Assembly (NCBI GenBank): GCA_963667595.2
Contig: CAXXWD010000011.1
Coordinates: forward strand, 1 to 64,000
From: JAHJQZ01 sp963667595
Lineage (GTDB): Bacteria > Pseudomonadota > Alphaproteobacteria > Rhizobiales > Devosiaceae
DNA: 64,000 bases
Reading direction: 5' to 3'
Under the pieces are notes generated by a model. The model had not been told where the DNA came from. It searched no databases and saw only the letters and a list, made by a program, of their open reading frames with translations. Of the stretch, positions 43,931 to 53,207 are shown one piece after another. How positions within the stretch are numbered: position 1 is the stretch's first letter; every line of letters begins with the position of its first letter. A program made the translations under genes and the position numbers.

Positions 43931-45187
43931 GTGAACCATACGTCTTCGTTGAAAAACCTCATCCTTCTGGCCCAGGGCCAGTTCGTCACCACCCTCGGCA
44001 GCCGCATCTTCGATGTCGCCCTGTTGCTATGGATCATGCAGGCGACCGGCTCGGCGGCCATGATGGGTCTTGTCCTGTTATTCTCCAGCCTGCCGGCGGC
44101 AATCCTGGCACCGCTCGGCGGCGCCATCGCCGACCGCTTCGGACGGTTGAGAATGATCATTGGCGCCGATCTCGTCAGTGCCGTCGCCGTGTTTCTGGTG
44201 CTTTGCGTCTTCCTGCTCGCTCCCGATCCGACAGCAACCATCGTGGCGCTTTGCATCGGCAATGTCGTTCTCGGTCTGGCCGGGGCGGGATTCGGGCCGG
44301 CGGTCAACGCCCTGGTGCCGGCGCTCGCCGCCGAAGACAGGCTGGAAAGCGCCAATGCTACCTTGCGCTTTTGCCAGACCGGCGGCGGCGCGCTCGGCCA
44401 GGGACTGGGCGGCCTGCTGTTCGCCCTAATCGGTTTCGCCGGCACCCTTGCCATCAACGCCGTCTCCTTTGCCCTGTCAGCCCTGAGCGAAAGCTGGATA
44501 AGGCTGCCGGCGCATTCGGCACCGCCGCCCGCCCGCGCCGGTCAACCGTCCGCCCGCGCCGATCTCGCCGCACTCGGGTCTGGTACCATCCGAACGACGC
44601 GGGCATTGTTGCGGGTGCGCCGGACGCGGACGCTGCTCGTCATGATTGCTGCGTTCCATTTATGCTTTGCCAGCCTGCCCATCGCCCTGCCCTATTATGT
44701 CGAACGGGTGCTCGGGCTCGAGGCCGGCTGGTTCGGCCTGTTGATGGCGGCACAATCGATCGGCCTGCTTGTCGGTTTCATCATTGCCGGCACGCTGAAA
44801 CCGACCCCTGACCGGCTTGGCCGCGCCGCCCTTTTCGCTTTCTGCGTCGCGCTTTGTTTCGGCACGCTGGCCGTCGTGCCGGTGCTCGCCATCAGCGTCG
44901 TAGTGCTTGCCGCGATCGGCGCCGGCATCGGCATCATCATCGTCACGCTGATGACCGAACTGCAGGTTGTCGCGCCGGAGGCCGAACGCGCCGCCGCCAT
45001 GGGCGCCGCACAGGCGGTCGGCGACAGTTCCGTGCCCATCGGCATGGCCCTGTCCGGTCTGGCACTCGACGCCCTGATGCGGATGGAAGTACCGGCCGAT
45101 CTGCCGGTAAGATGGTTCGTCGCCGCGGCGGCAAGCCTCGCCGCGCTGGCGGCGTTGTCCGGATTTTTGGGAGGCCGACGGCGATGA
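43931..45187 (+). CDS. MFS transporter, drug/siderophore exporter type
   Basis: A 12-helix major facilitator protein of 418 residues. The signature between helices 2 and 3 is GGAIADRFGRLRMIIGADLV. Helices are evenly spaced, and the central loop after about residue 190 is rich in Ala, Pro and Arg. The type resembles EntS/macrolide exporters, so drug or metabolite efflux is likely, though the substrate is unknown. Its stop overlaps the start of a MerR-family gene by four bases (ATGA). Such a tight bond suggests the regulator controls this transporter. Confidence 0.88.
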   Translation: MNHTSSLKNLILLAQGQFVTTLGSRIFDVALLLWIMQATGSAAMMGLVLLFSSLPAAILAPLGGAIADRFGRLRMIIGADLVSAVAVFLVLCVFLLAPDPTATIVALCIGNVVLGLAGAGFGPAVNALVPALAAEDRLESANATLRFCQTGGGALGQGLGGLLFALIGFAGTLAINAVSFALSALSESWIRLPAHSAPPPARAGQPSARADLAALGSGTIRTTRALLRVRRTRTLLVMIAAFHLCFASLPIALPYYVERVLGLEAGWFGLLMAAQSIGLLVGFIIAGTLKPTPDRLGRAALFAFCVALCFGTLAVVPVLAISVVVLAAIGAGIGIIIVTLMTELQVVAPEAERAAAMGAAQAVGDSSVPIGMALSGLALDALMRMEVPADLPVRWFVAAAASLAALAALSGFLGGRRR

Positions 45188-45726
45188 TGACCATACGACA
45201 CCTGGCGCGCCAGTTCGGCCTGTCGCGCGCCACGCTTCTTTACTACGACCGTATCGGCCTGTTGCCGGCGAGCGCGCGCTCGCCGGCCGGCTATCGGCTC
45301 TACGATAAGGACGCCGCGACGCGGCTCGGCGATATCTGCGTTTACCGCAATGCCGGCCTGTCGCTCAACGCAATCAGACAGCTCGTCGATGGGCCGCAGA
45401 CGGTCGAGACCAGCGTCCTGCTCACACGGATGCGCGAACTCGATAGCGAGATCGACCGGCTGCGCAGCCAGCAGTATGCCATCGCCGAACTGATCGCCCG
45501 CAATGACGGGCGCGCCACGCCGGATACTTTCGACAAGGCCGCCTGGGTCGGTATTCTCGACGCCAGCGGCATGGACGACGCTCAAATGCAGGACTGGCAC
45601 CGGGCCTTCGAAGCCAATGCCCCCGAAGCGCACCAGGCCTTCCTCAAATGGCTTGGCATAAACGAAGACGAAATCGCCCAATTGCGCCAAACGGCGCGCC
45701 AGACGCCGGAGGAACCGTCCGCGTAA
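45184..45726 (+). CDS. MerR-family transcriptional regulator
   Basis: A regulator of 180 residues. Residues 1-70 form the MerR winged helix (MTIRHLARQFGLSRATLLYY, DRIGLLPASARSPAGYRLYD), followed by a coiled coil at about 75-110 (LLTRMRELDSEIDRLRSQQ) and an effector part with no Cys pair, so a metal sensor is unlikely. Only residues from 45184 are real; the longer open frame upstream is the other frame of the MFS gene. Translationally coupled to the transporter, it may respond to the exported compound. Confidence 0.9.
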   Translation: MMTIRHLARQFGLSRATLLYYDRIGLLPASARSPAGYRLYDKDAATRLGDICVYRNAGLSLNAIRQLVDGPQTVETSVLLTRMRELDSEIDRLRSQQYAIAELIARNDGRATPDTFDKAAWVGILDASGMDDAQMQDWHRAFEANAPEAHQAFLKWLGINEDEIAQLRQTARQTPEEPSA

Positions 45727-45816
45727 CGCGCGGATCGGGTTTAGGGGCTTTCAAGGTTTTTTCGGAGGCATTGCACCACGGCCCCCCTCTTGACGGAAAG
45801 GGGTGGGGTGGATCGG

Positions 45817-45845
45817 CAAGCGCCTGCGCTGGCGGCCTTTTTTGT
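45817..45845 (+). terminator. possible terminator of the MFS-merR pair
   Basis: A short GC stem (CGCC / GGCG with a 6-base loop) is followed by six T residues, about 90 bases after the merR stop. Confidence 0.4.
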
Positions 45846-45896
45846 CAAAACCGGATTGGTTCGAGATGAAACGGGACATGAAAGCGGGCCTGCCCG

Positions 45897-46370
45897 TTAC
45901 TCGCTTTTCGTTTCCACCCGCGGATAGCTAATGGTGTCGCCCGCCTTCGCTCCGATTTCCACGGACCGGCCGCCGGGAATTTCGAGGACGAATCGCACCG
46001 GTCCGTCCGAAGGAATGGCCGTCGTATCGTACGGACGGGCGTTAACGTGGATGTTGCGGATGGTGCCATCGGCGGCGATGAACAGCATGTCGAGCGGAAT
46101 GATGGTGTTCTGCATCCAGAAGGCGACCTGCTGCTCCGACTTGAAATCGAACAGCATGCCGGCATCCGGCGCCAGCTCCGTGCGGAACATCAGTCCCTTC
46201 TGCCGGGACGACGGCGTATCGACAAGTTCGACGGCGAAAGCGTGATCCCCGGATTTTGTGTGCACCACGACGCGGGACTCGCTCGAACAGGCGGCAAGCG
46301 GCGCCAATACCAGCACAAAGAAAAGCGCGACACCGAAGCGTCGCGCCAGATTGCGAAACAAGTGTGTCAT
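45897..46370 (-). CDS. DUF192 family lipoprotein
   Basis: A 157-residue exported protein. VLAPLAAC28 is a lipobox, so it should be membrane-anchored. The DUF192 core follows: AVELVDTPSSRQKGLMFRTE, AGMLFDFKSEQQVAFWMQNT, IPLDMLFIAADGTI and FVLEIPGG. The function of DUF192 is not settled. It lies 4 bases downstream of a double cold-shock-domain gene in the same direction, an arrangement often seen in this order, so they form an operon. Confidence 0.9.
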   Translation of the reverse strand: MTHLFRNLARRFGVALFFVLVLAPLAACSSESRVVVHTKSGDHAFAVELVDTPSSRQKGLMFRTELAPDAGMLFDFKSEQQVAFWMQNTIIPLDMLFIAADGTIRNIHVNARPYDTTAIPSDGPVRFVLEIPGGRSVEIGAKAGDTISYPRVETKSE

Positions 46371-46374
46371 GCGC

Positions 46375-47001
46375 TTAGTGCGACGAGGGTGCGTCGCCCC
46401 AATCCTCCGGCCTGATCTCGGCCACCATCAACCCCTTGGAGCCTTCGCCGTAGCGCGCCAGCACGAACTGGCCCGGGCGCAGCTCGGTGAAGCCGTAGCG
46501 TCTCAACGTTTCCATGTGCACGAAGATGTCCGGATGCCCCTCGCCCTTGGAGAGGAAGCCGAAACCGCGTACGCGGTTGAACCACTTCACCTGCAGGCGT
46601 TCGAGCTTGGAGGTGCCTTCGACCGTCACATGGGTGCGTGCCATGGGCATCTGCGCGGGATGACGCGCGGTCGACTCGTCCATGGAAAGGATGCGGAAGG
46701 CCTGCAGTCCGCCGGGACGCGTCAGCGCCTCGCAGACCACGCGCGAGCCTTCATAGGCCGTCTGATAGCCATCGCGTCTCAAACAGGTGACATGAAGCAG
46801 AACATCAGGCAGGCCATTGTCGGGGACAATGAACCCAAACCCTTTCGAGACGTCGTACCATTTGATGGTGCCGACGATCTCCATCGTATCGAGAGCGGTC
46901 TCCCGCGCTTCGACCGCCTCAAGTCCGTTCGTGTTTGCCTGTTCCAAACCAGCAGTCTCGACGGCTGGCCCACCGTCATCTGAGGAAAATTTGGCCCCCA
47001 T
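46375..47001 (-). CDS. double cold-shock-domain protein
   Basis: An RNA/DNA-binding protein of 208 residues with two cold-shock domains, at about 40-110 and 133-200. Each carries RNP1-like aromatics (GTIKWYDVSKGFGFIVPD; LQVKWFNRVRGFGFLSKG). The first 38 residues are acidic and probably disordered. Two-domain CspA relatives of this size are characteristic of alphaproteobacteria. The 218-bp region upstream may be a long 5' leader, as in other cold-shock genes, but no defined structure was found. Confidence 0.92.
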   Translation of the reverse strand: MGAKFSSDDGGPAVETAGLEQANTNGLEAVEARETALDTMEIVGTIKWYDVSKGFGFIVPDNGLPDVLLHVTCLRRDGYQTAYEGSRVVCEALTRPGGLQAFRILSMDESTARHPAQMPMARTHVTVEGTSKLERLQVKWFNRVRGFGFLSKGEGHPDIFVHMETLRRYGFTELRPGQFVLARYGEGSKGLMVAEIRPEDWGDAPSSH

Positions 47002-47219
47002 ATCTTATGCCTTCCAGCAACTCGGCCCCGCCGCGCGCGAGGTACGCCTAACTTGTGGCGGTTAGTCTGGCCGATTCAAAACAAAAAGTTAAGGCGCTCT
47101 TACAAAAATGTTTGTATTTCGCTGCCTCCCGTACACAGCTTGTCGAGATTACTGCCGCCGTCTAGGATCGAAAAAGTGCCGTTCTGGCCTTTTACCCAGC
47201 CAATTTAGCGAGAATCGCG

Positions 47220-47639
47220 ATGAAATATCTGCACACGATGGTCCGTGTCGCCAATATCGAGGATAGTCTCAAATTCTATTGTGAGGGGCTCGGTCTCGAG
47301 CAAGTCCGACGCAGCGACAATGAAAAGGGGCGATATACGCTTATTTTCTTGCGCGCGCCCGGCGACAACGGCGGCGAGGTCGAGCTTACCTATAACTGGG
47401 ACGCCGAGGATTATACGGGCGGGCGCAATTTCGGCCACCTCGCCTACGCGACCAGGGACATCTACAAATTGTGCCGGCACCTGGCCGACATGGGCATAAC
47501 CATCAATCGCCCGCCGCGCGACGGCCACATGGCCTTTATACGCTCGCCGGACGGCATCTCCATCGAGCTGATTCAGCAAGGCGATGCCCTGCCGCCCGAG
47601 GAGCCCTGGGCCTCGATGACCAATACCGGAACCTGGTAG
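47220..47639 (+). CDS. gloA: lactoylglutathione lyase (glyoxalase I)
   Basis: It converts the methylglyoxal-glutathione hemithioacetal to S-lactoylglutathione. The 139-residue vicinal-oxygen-chelate protein has the four metal ligands H5, E55, H73 and E116. NIEDSLKFYCEGLGLEQVRR and the NWDAEDYTGGRNFGHLAYA loop are typical of GloA. It is monocistronic, followed by a 17-bp stem-loop. Confidence 0.95.
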   Translation: MKYLHTMVRVANIEDSLKFYCEGLGLEQVRRSDNEKGRYTLIFLRAPGDNGGEVELTYNWDAEDYTGGRNFGHLAYATRDIYKLCRHLADMGITINRPPRDGHMAFIRSPDGISIELIQQGDALPPEEPWASMTNTGTW

Positions 47640-47655
47640 ACGGGCGGCCACAAGG

Positions 47656-47694
47656 TTAACTCCGGCTTAACCACCTGGGTTGAGCCGGAGTTAA
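47656..47694 (+). terminator. long stem-loop after gloA
   Basis: A 17-bp stem with one G-T pair (47656-47672 with 47678-47694, 5-base loop), starting 17 bases after the gloA stop. It lacks a T run, and lies 53 bases before the next gene. Confidence 0.65.
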
Positions 47695-47746
47695 GCCAAT
47701 ATGTCTAGTTTTAGTCTCCGTTCCTTCGTGGCGAAGAGGCAATGGA

Positions 47747-48220
47747 GTGTCCAAGAAGCGTTTTGCCGGCATTCTCATCGCCCTGGCACTGGCCGTGTCC
47801 GGCTGCATTCCCATGTCCCTGTTCGCCTCCCATAGCGGCAAGGATTACGCCGGCTACAAATCGTCCTGGGGAACCATGGTCGCATCCAACAAGGTCAACA
47901 CCATCTGCCTGACCCCGGCCTTGAGGCTGGCCATCATGGATATCGAAGGTCATTTCGGCAAAAAGGTCGTGATGAATTCCGGCTATCGCACGCAAACGCA
48001 CAATGATGACGTCGGCGGCGCCGACAATTCCTATCATACCAAGTGCATGGCGGCCGATATCTTCATTCCCGGCGTGCCCAAGTCCGAACTCATCGCCTTC
48101 GCCAAACGCGTGCCGCTGGTCGGTGGACTCGGCTGCTATCCCGGCCGGAACTTCATCCATATCGACGTGCGCAACCGTCCCTGGGGCGCCAAAGGGCCCG
48201 TTACCTTCTCCGGTTGCTGA
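47747..48220 (+). CDS. M15-like (DUF882/YcbK) peptidase-fold lipoprotein
   Basis: A cell-wall-associated protein of 157 residues. ALAVSGC20 is a lipobox. The C-terminal zinc site of the peptidase M15/DUF882 group is visible: NSGYRTQTHND, H97-x6-D104 in HTKCMAAD, and HID at 138-140. Such proteins are related to D,D-carboxypeptidases. GTG is the start, with GAGG ten bases upstream. Confidence 0.85.
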   Translation: MSKKRFAGILIALALAVSGCIPMSLFASHSGKDYAGYKSSWGTMVASNKVNTICLTPALRLAIMDIEGHFGKKVVMNSGYRTQTHNDDVGGADNSYHTKCMAADIFIPGVPKSELIAFAKRVPLVGGLGCYPGRNFIHIDVRNRPWGAKGPVTFSGC

Positions 48221-48314
48221 TCGCGACAAAAGAGCATTGCGGATCGGCACCATTTGCCTCTTGCGCTACCGCGCCAACCACCCTATACGGACCCGACCGA
48301 CAGGCATCACGGAT

Positions 48315-48389
48315 GCGCCCATCGTCTAGCGGTTAGGACGGCGCCCTTTCACGGCGCAAACAGGGGTTCGATTCCCCTTGGGCGTACCA
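48315..48389 (+). tRNA. tRNA-Glu (anticodon TTC)
   Basis: Acceptor GCGCCCA pairs with TGGGCGT. The anticodon loop CTTTCAC gives TTC, and T-loop TTCGATT and an encoded CCA are present. The discriminator base is A. It differs at five of 75 positions from the second tRNA-Glu at 55530. Confidence 0.96.
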
Positions 48390-48589
48390 GTCTTTTCAAC
48401 GACATGGCTGCGTTTGTTGCATTTTCCGTCGATGGTCGGCGGGCTGCACGGCACTGTTGGCGTTTTGACAGCCTCAAAGCACCTGACTCTCATTTAAAAT
48501 GAGCGCGACGGTTGGCGAAAAAAACCGGATTCCACTATTTCGCCCGCCGTTCTAGACTTCCCGCTTCATCAACGCGCTGGAGTGGCATG

Positions 48590-49519
48590 ATGTCAAAGAC
48601 CAGAATCGGTTTGGCGCTGGGCAGTGGCTCGGCGCGGGGGTGGTCGCATATCGGCGTCATCGAAACGCTGCGCGAAGCGGGAATCGTGCCCGACATCGTG
48701 TGCGGAACATCGATGGGCGCGCTGGTCGGCGCGCTTTACGCCAGTGACCGGCTGACCGAACTCAAGGACTGGGCGCTTACCGCCGACTGGCGAACCGTCG
48801 CGTCGCTGGTGGATGTCAACCTGACGACCGGGGGGCTGGTCGAGGGCGCGCATATCGTCGAGTGGCTCGGCAAGTTCGACATTCCCGCCAATATCGAAGA
48901 CACGAGCATGCCATTTGCCGCCGTTGCCACCGACCTAGCCGCGGGTCGAGAAATCTGGCTGCAAAAGGGACCGCTGACGCAGGCGATCCGTGCCTCGATC
49001 GCCCTCCCCGGCATTTTCAGTCCGATCCGTCTCAACGACCGCTGGCTGGTCGACGGCGGATTGATGAACCCGATTCCGGTGTCGCTGTGTCGCGCCATGG
49101 GCGCGGATTTCATCATCGCCGTCAATCTCAACGAGGACGTGCTCGGACGGCGGCTGACCGAAGACGCGAAGGAAAAGGCGCACATCAGGAAGGAAGCGTC
49201 GCCCTTGCCGAACATGTCGGATCTTTTGAAGTCCCTGCCCGCATCGCTTCAAAAGCAGGCGGCCGGTTTCAAGCTGTTCAAACAGCGCAATGCCAGCCCG
49301 GCCTATTTCGACGTGTTGATCAATTCCATCAATATCATGCAGGATCACATCACCCGGTCCCGCCTCGCCGGAGAGCCGCCGCATGTGCTCATCTCGCCCA
49401 AGGTCGCCGATATCAGCGTGATGGACTTCCATCGGGCTGCAGTCGGTATCGAAGCCGGCGTCAGGGCGACGGAACTGGCTCTGCCGATGATCGAGATGAA
49501 GCTAAGTCACGGCGCGTAG
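48590..49519 (+). CDS. patatin-like phospholipase family protein (RssA type)
   Basis: A probable lipid acyl hydrolase of 309 residues. The Ser-Asp dyad is present: the nucleophile lies in GTSMGAL (GxSxG) and the Asp in DGGLMNP. The oxyanion motif is near the N-terminus (GLALGSGSARGWSHIGV). The part after about residue 215 (NINIMQDHITRSRL region) is typical of RssA-like proteins. The start at 48590 puts GGAG at a 7-base spacing; the ATG one codon earlier and another 26 codons upstream are less well placed. It lies 200 bp after tRNA-Glu. Confidence 0.88.
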   Translation: MSKTRIGLALGSGSARGWSHIGVIETLREAGIVPDIVCGTSMGALVGALYASDRLTELKDWALTADWRTVASLVDVNLTTGGLVEGAHIVEWLGKFDIPANIEDTSMPFAAVATDLAAGREIWLQKGPLTQAIRASIALPGIFSPIRLNDRWLVDGGLMNPIPVSLCRAMGADFIIAVNLNEDVLGRRLTEDAKEKAHIRKEASPLPNMSDLLKSLPASLQKQAAGFKLFKQRNASPAYFDVLINSINIMQDHITRSRLAGEPPHVLISPKVADISVMDFHRAAVGIEAGVRATELALPMIEMKLSHGA

Positions 49520-49591
49520 GAGCTGGCCCGTGCGGCTCCCGTTCCTATTCAGCCTGCCCAGCCGAGGCGGCCACACCATCGAAAAAAAGAC

Positions 49592-49629
49592 AAAAAAATC
49601 TCCGCATCGCAAAAGACGCGACGCGGAGA
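49592..49629 (-). terminator. Rho-independent terminator of ppdK
   Basis: On the minus strand a 12-bp stem (TCTCCGCGTCGC with GCGATGCGGAGA, one G-T pair) is followed directly by seven T residues. Confidence 0.9.
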
Positions 49630-49692
49630 CTGATAGGTGTCTTGTCGAAATGAAGCGGGATGCCCCAGCATTTGCCGGAGCATCCATTCAAA

Positions 49693-52440
49693 TCAGGCCG
49701 AGGCCATGGCCGCGGCTGCCTTGGAGCTGGTCTCACGCAGCTTGGACTGCGCAGCGGCCAGACGGGCGATCGGAACACGCGGAGCCGAGCAGGACGCATA
49801 GGTCAGGCCGATCGAGTCCACGAACTCGATGGAAGCCGGATGGCCGCCATGCTCGCCGCAGATGCCAATCTTGATGCCGTCCTTCTTGGCGCGGGCCTGC
49901 TTGACGGCGATATCCATCAGCTTGCCAACACCGGTCTGGTCCAGAGCCTCGAACGGATTGTCCTTGAGCACGCCCTTTTCGATATAGAGCGGCAGGAACT
50001 TGTTCTCGGCGTCTTCGCGCGAGTACGAGAAACCGGCCTGGGTCAGGTCGTTGGTACCGAACGAGAAGAACTCGGAGATCTCGGCCAGTTCGTCCGACTT
50101 CAGGCAGGCGCGAACGACTTCGAGCATCGAACCGAACTTGAAGGCCAGCTTGACGCCGTATTTGCCTTCGATCTCGGCCTGCAGGCTGTCAACCATCGCC
50201 TTGATGAACTCGAGTTCCTTCTTCTCGCCAACCTGCGGAACCATGATCTCGGAATGAACCTCGATGCCTTCCTTCTGGCATTCGGCGGTCGCCTCGAGAA
50301 TGCCGCGGATCTGCATCTCGTAGATTTCCGGATGCGAGATGCCGAGGCGGACGCCACGGTGACCAAGCATCGGGTTCACTTCGTGCAGGTTGCGGACCAT
50401 CTTGAGAACGGTCTGCTTGCGCTTCACGGCAGCGTCGACGGTCTGCGGGGACGCCAGGGCCGACACATCCGGCGCGGCGTCATGCAGCACTTCCATGCCG
50501 GAAAGCGTATCGCGCAGATGCTCGAGCTTCTCGATTTCGTCCATCAGCTGGAACTCGGCCGGCAGGAATTCGTGCATCGGCGGGTCCAGAAGACGGATGG
50601 TCACCGGGAACGGCGACATCGCCTTGAAGATGCCCTTGAAGTCTTCGCGCTGCATCGGCAGGAGCTTGTCGAGGGCGGCCTTACGCTCTTCGACGGTCTC
50701 GGAAACGATCATGTCGACCACGACCGGGAGACGTTCCTTGGCGTTGAACATACGCTCGGTACGGCACAGGCCGATACCGACGGCACCGTAGCCGCGGGCC
50801 TTCTGGGCGTCGGGCGGGGTGTCGGCGTTGGCGAAGATCTTGATCCGGGCTTCGGCGTCGGCCCAGCTAAGCAGGGTCGAGAGCTCGTCGGTGAACTTGG
50901 CGTCGATCATCGGCACTTCGCCGAGATAGACTTCACCGGTCGTGCCGTTGATGGTGATGACATCACCTTCTTCGATCACGTGCGAACCCACGATCGCATT
51001 ACGCTTCTGGACATTGACTTCAATGCCTTCGGCGCCGGCCACGCAGGCCTTGCCCATGCCGCGCGCCACAACGGCGGCGTGCGAGGTCTTGCCACCACGG
51101 GAGGTCAGAATGCCTTCCGAAGCGAAGAAGCCGTGAATGTCTTCCGGCTTGGTTTCCTCGCGGACGAGGATGACCTTCTTGCCTTCGCCGCGGCCGAGCT
51201 GAGCGGCACGGTCGGCGTCGAACACCGCGATACCGACAGCGGCACCCGGCGAAGCCGGCAGGCCCTTGGCGACCGGCTTGGCGCCGGACTTGGGATCGAT
51301 CTGCGGGAACAGGAGCTGTTCGAGCGATTCAGGCGCAACGCGCATCAGCGCATCGCCCTTGGTGAGCAGGCCTTCGGAGACCATTTCGACCGAGGTGCGG
51401 ACCGTGGCGGCGGCATTCATCTTGCCGTTGCGGGTCTGCAGGCAGTAGAGCGTGCCCTTCTCGATGGTGAACTCGAAGTCCTGGACTTCGTGGTAATGGC
51501 CTTCGAGCTTGTTGCGGAGATCGACGAGCTGCTTGAACAGGTCAGGCATCTCGTTGGCCATTTCGTCGACCGGCTTCGGCGTACGGATACCGGCCACCAC
51601 GTCTTCGCCCTGGGCGTTGACGAGGTATTCGCCGTAAAGCTTGTTTTCGCCGGTGTCGGGATAGCGGGTGAAGGCCACGCCAGTCGCCGAGTCGTCGCCC
51701 AAGTTGCCGAAGACCATGGTCTGCACATTGACGGCCGTACCATTGGCCATCTGCGGGGTGATCTTGAACTCGCGGCGGTAGTCGACGGCGCGACGGCCCA
51801 TCCACGAATTGAACACCGCCTTGATGGCGATTTCGAGCTGCTCGTAGGGGTCGACCGGGAACGGCTTGCCGGTTTCGGCTTCGACCGTGGCGAGGAAGCG
51901 CTTGGACGCTTCTTCAAGATTTTCGGCCGAAAGACCGACGTCGGCCTTCACGCCGGCATTACGCTTGATCTCTTCGAAGTCCTCGTCGAACTTCTCGTCG
52001 GCGATGCCGAGGGCGACCTTGCCGAACAGCTGGATAAAGCGACGATAGGCATCCCAGCCAAACCGCGGATTACCGGACTGTTCAATAAGGCCCTTCAGCG
52101 TGTCGACGTTGAGGCCGAGATTGAGGATGGTGTCCATCATGCCCGGCATGGACATGGCCGCACCGGAACGTACGGAGACGAGCAGCGGGTTCTTGGCATC
52201 GCCAAAGCCCTTGCCGGTCTTCTTTTCAAGCGCGGCGATTTCCTTGCGGACGTCGTCCATCACGCCGGCAGGGAGACCCTTGTTGGCGATATACTCAAGG
52301 CAGGCGGCCGTGCTGATCACGAACCCGGGAGGAACGTTGAGCCCGATCTGCGTCATTTCGCAAAGGTTTGAACCCTTGCCGCCGAGCAGCATTTTGTTTT
52401 TGCCGTCGCCAATATCGAACGAGTAGACGTGAGTTGTCAC
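49693..52440 (-). CDS. ppdK: pyruvate, phosphate dikinase
   Basis: It interconverts pyruvate, ATP and phosphate with PEP, AMP and pyrophosphate. The protein has 915 residues. The N-terminal ATP-grasp part has LLGGKGSNLCEMTQIGLNVP, SVRSGAAMSMPGMMDTILNL and PDTGENKLYGEYL. The swivelling domain carries the phospho-His near 453 in LTSRGGKTSHAAVVARGMGK. The PEP/pyruvate barrel ends with FSFGTNDLTQAGFSYSRED and ICGEHGGHPAS. GTG is the start, with AAGGGAG eight bases upstream. An inverted repeat (CGACCAG / CTGGTCG, 52481-52509) lies in the leader. It is monocistronic, with a clear terminator. Confidence 0.97.
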   Translation of the reverse strand: MTTHVYSFDIGDGKNKMLLGGKGSNLCEMTQIGLNVPPGFVISTAACLEYIANKGLPAGVMDDVRKEIAALEKKTGKGFGDAKNPLLVSVRSGAAMSMPGMMDTILNLGLNVDTLKGLIEQSGNPRFGWDAYRRFIQLFGKVALGIADEKFDEDFEEIKRNAGVKADVGLSAENLEEASKRFLATVEAETGKPFPVDPYEQLEIAIKAVFNSWMGRRAVDYRREFKITPQMANGTAVNVQTMVFGNLGDDSATGVAFTRYPDTGENKLYGEYLVNAQGEDVVAGIRTPKPVDEMANEMPDLFKQLVDLRNKLEGHYHEVQDFEFTIEKGTLYCLQTRNGKMNAAATVRTSVEMVSEGLLTKGDALMRVAPESLEQLLFPQIDPKSGAKPVAKGLPASPGAAVGIAVFDADRAAQLGRGEGKKVILVREETKPEDIHGFFASEGILTSRGGKTSHAAVVARGMGKACVAGAEGIEVNVQKRNAIVGSHVIEEGDVITINGTTGEVYLGEVPMIDAKFTDELSTLLSWADAEARIKIFANADTPPDAQKARGYGAVGIGLCRTERMFNAKERLPVVVDMIVSETVEERKAALDKLLPMQREDFKGIFKAMSPFPVTIRLLDPPMHEFLPAEFQLMDEIEKLEHLRDTLSGMEVLHDAAPDVSALASPQTVDAAVKRKQTVLKMVRNLHEVNPMLGHRGVRLGISHPEIYEMQIRGILEATAECQKEGIEVHSEIMVPQVGEKKELEFIKAMVDSLQAEIEGKYGVKLAFKFGSMLEVVRACLKSDELAEISEFFSFGTNDLTQAGFSYSREDAENKFLPLYIEKGVLKDNPFEALDQTGVGKLMDIAVKQARAKKDGIKIGICGEHGGHPASIEFVDSIGLTYASCSAPRVPIARLAAAQSKLRETSSKAAAAMASA

Positions 52441-53207
52441 AGTTCGCTCCCTTATTCCTTTTGTTAGCGAAAGGTTGACACGACCAGTTTCTGGAGGGGG
52501 GCCTGGTCGCGCAGTCGCAGGCTTGTATCTATAAGAATCATGGCGCCGCCATGACCTTGATCAAACCGATTTCACACCGAAAGCCTTACCGTTGGCGGTG
52601 CTGCGACAGGTGATTGCAGCACGATTGTTGACATGCGCTTACGCGCGTGTGTTGTTTTTGTGTTTGTTTTTTCTAGGTTTTCCTCACTATGCCGCGTTCG
52701 GCAGGCATGGACTTTTCAAGCGTCCGGGCCGGTGTAGCCCCCGTGTAAAACACTGTATAGAACCGTCAAGTTAACGAACTCACCAAATCGGGCCGCTCTT
52801 TTCGCCTGCGACATGTTCGCCCACTCCCGAAATCGGGGCTTGCCGATGGCGGACTCACGGCGCGCAAATTGCCGGTTGCGCCAGCTTCTCTTCTTTCTCT
52901 TTATACCGATGAAGCGCCGGTGGCAAAAAAAGACAACGGCGACACTGCCTCCGATCTTGCTGAGGCGGTCATGTCCGCCGATGTGTCGGCGCTCCCGGGT
53001 TTGCCCGGAGGTCCGCTTGCGCCGCGCGAACGAACGGACGTCAGGCGGACTCCGCGACCATTCCGGGCAAACGTCCCCGGCCTCGACTGAAACCCGATGA
53101 CCTCGGCGTCAAAACACGACAAAACAAGAAGAGAGTGCAGATTACACGATTCCGCTAAAACGTGATCTGCTCTATGATGCATGATGACCAGTTACGGGAG
53201 GTGACAT
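52441..53207. other. 767-bp intergenic region between ppdK and the Cys-rich protein gene
   Basis: It holds the ppdK promoter and leader inverted repeat on one side and GGGAGG before the ATG at 53208 on the other. One short candidate gene is listed separately at 52920. The rest shows no recognisable feature. Confidence 0.4.
52920..53090 (+). CDS. possible 56-residue hypothetical protein
   Basis: A GTG-initiated frame beginning MAKKDNGDTASDLAEAVMSA, then Pro-rich, and ending RRTPRPFRANVPGLD. An acidic helix-like start and a basic Pro/Arg end look protein-like, but the ribosome site is weak and no family is recognised. It may be chance in GC-rich DNA. Confidence 0.3.
   Translation: MAKKDNGDTASDLAEAVMSADVSALPGLPGGPLAPRERTDVRRTPRPFRANVPGLD

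Noticed and set aside
43754..48556. Two similar A/G-rich stretches (43769-43815 and 48506-48556) as a dispersed repeat.
   Set aside because: Similarity is patchy and needs gaps; only the GCCCGCCG end is shared well. It is not enough to call a repeat family.
49660..52371. A 903-residue open frame antisense to ppdK.
   Set aside because: It is the mirror of a highly conserved gene in GC-rich DNA, has His/Glu/Arg-heavy composition and no family motif.
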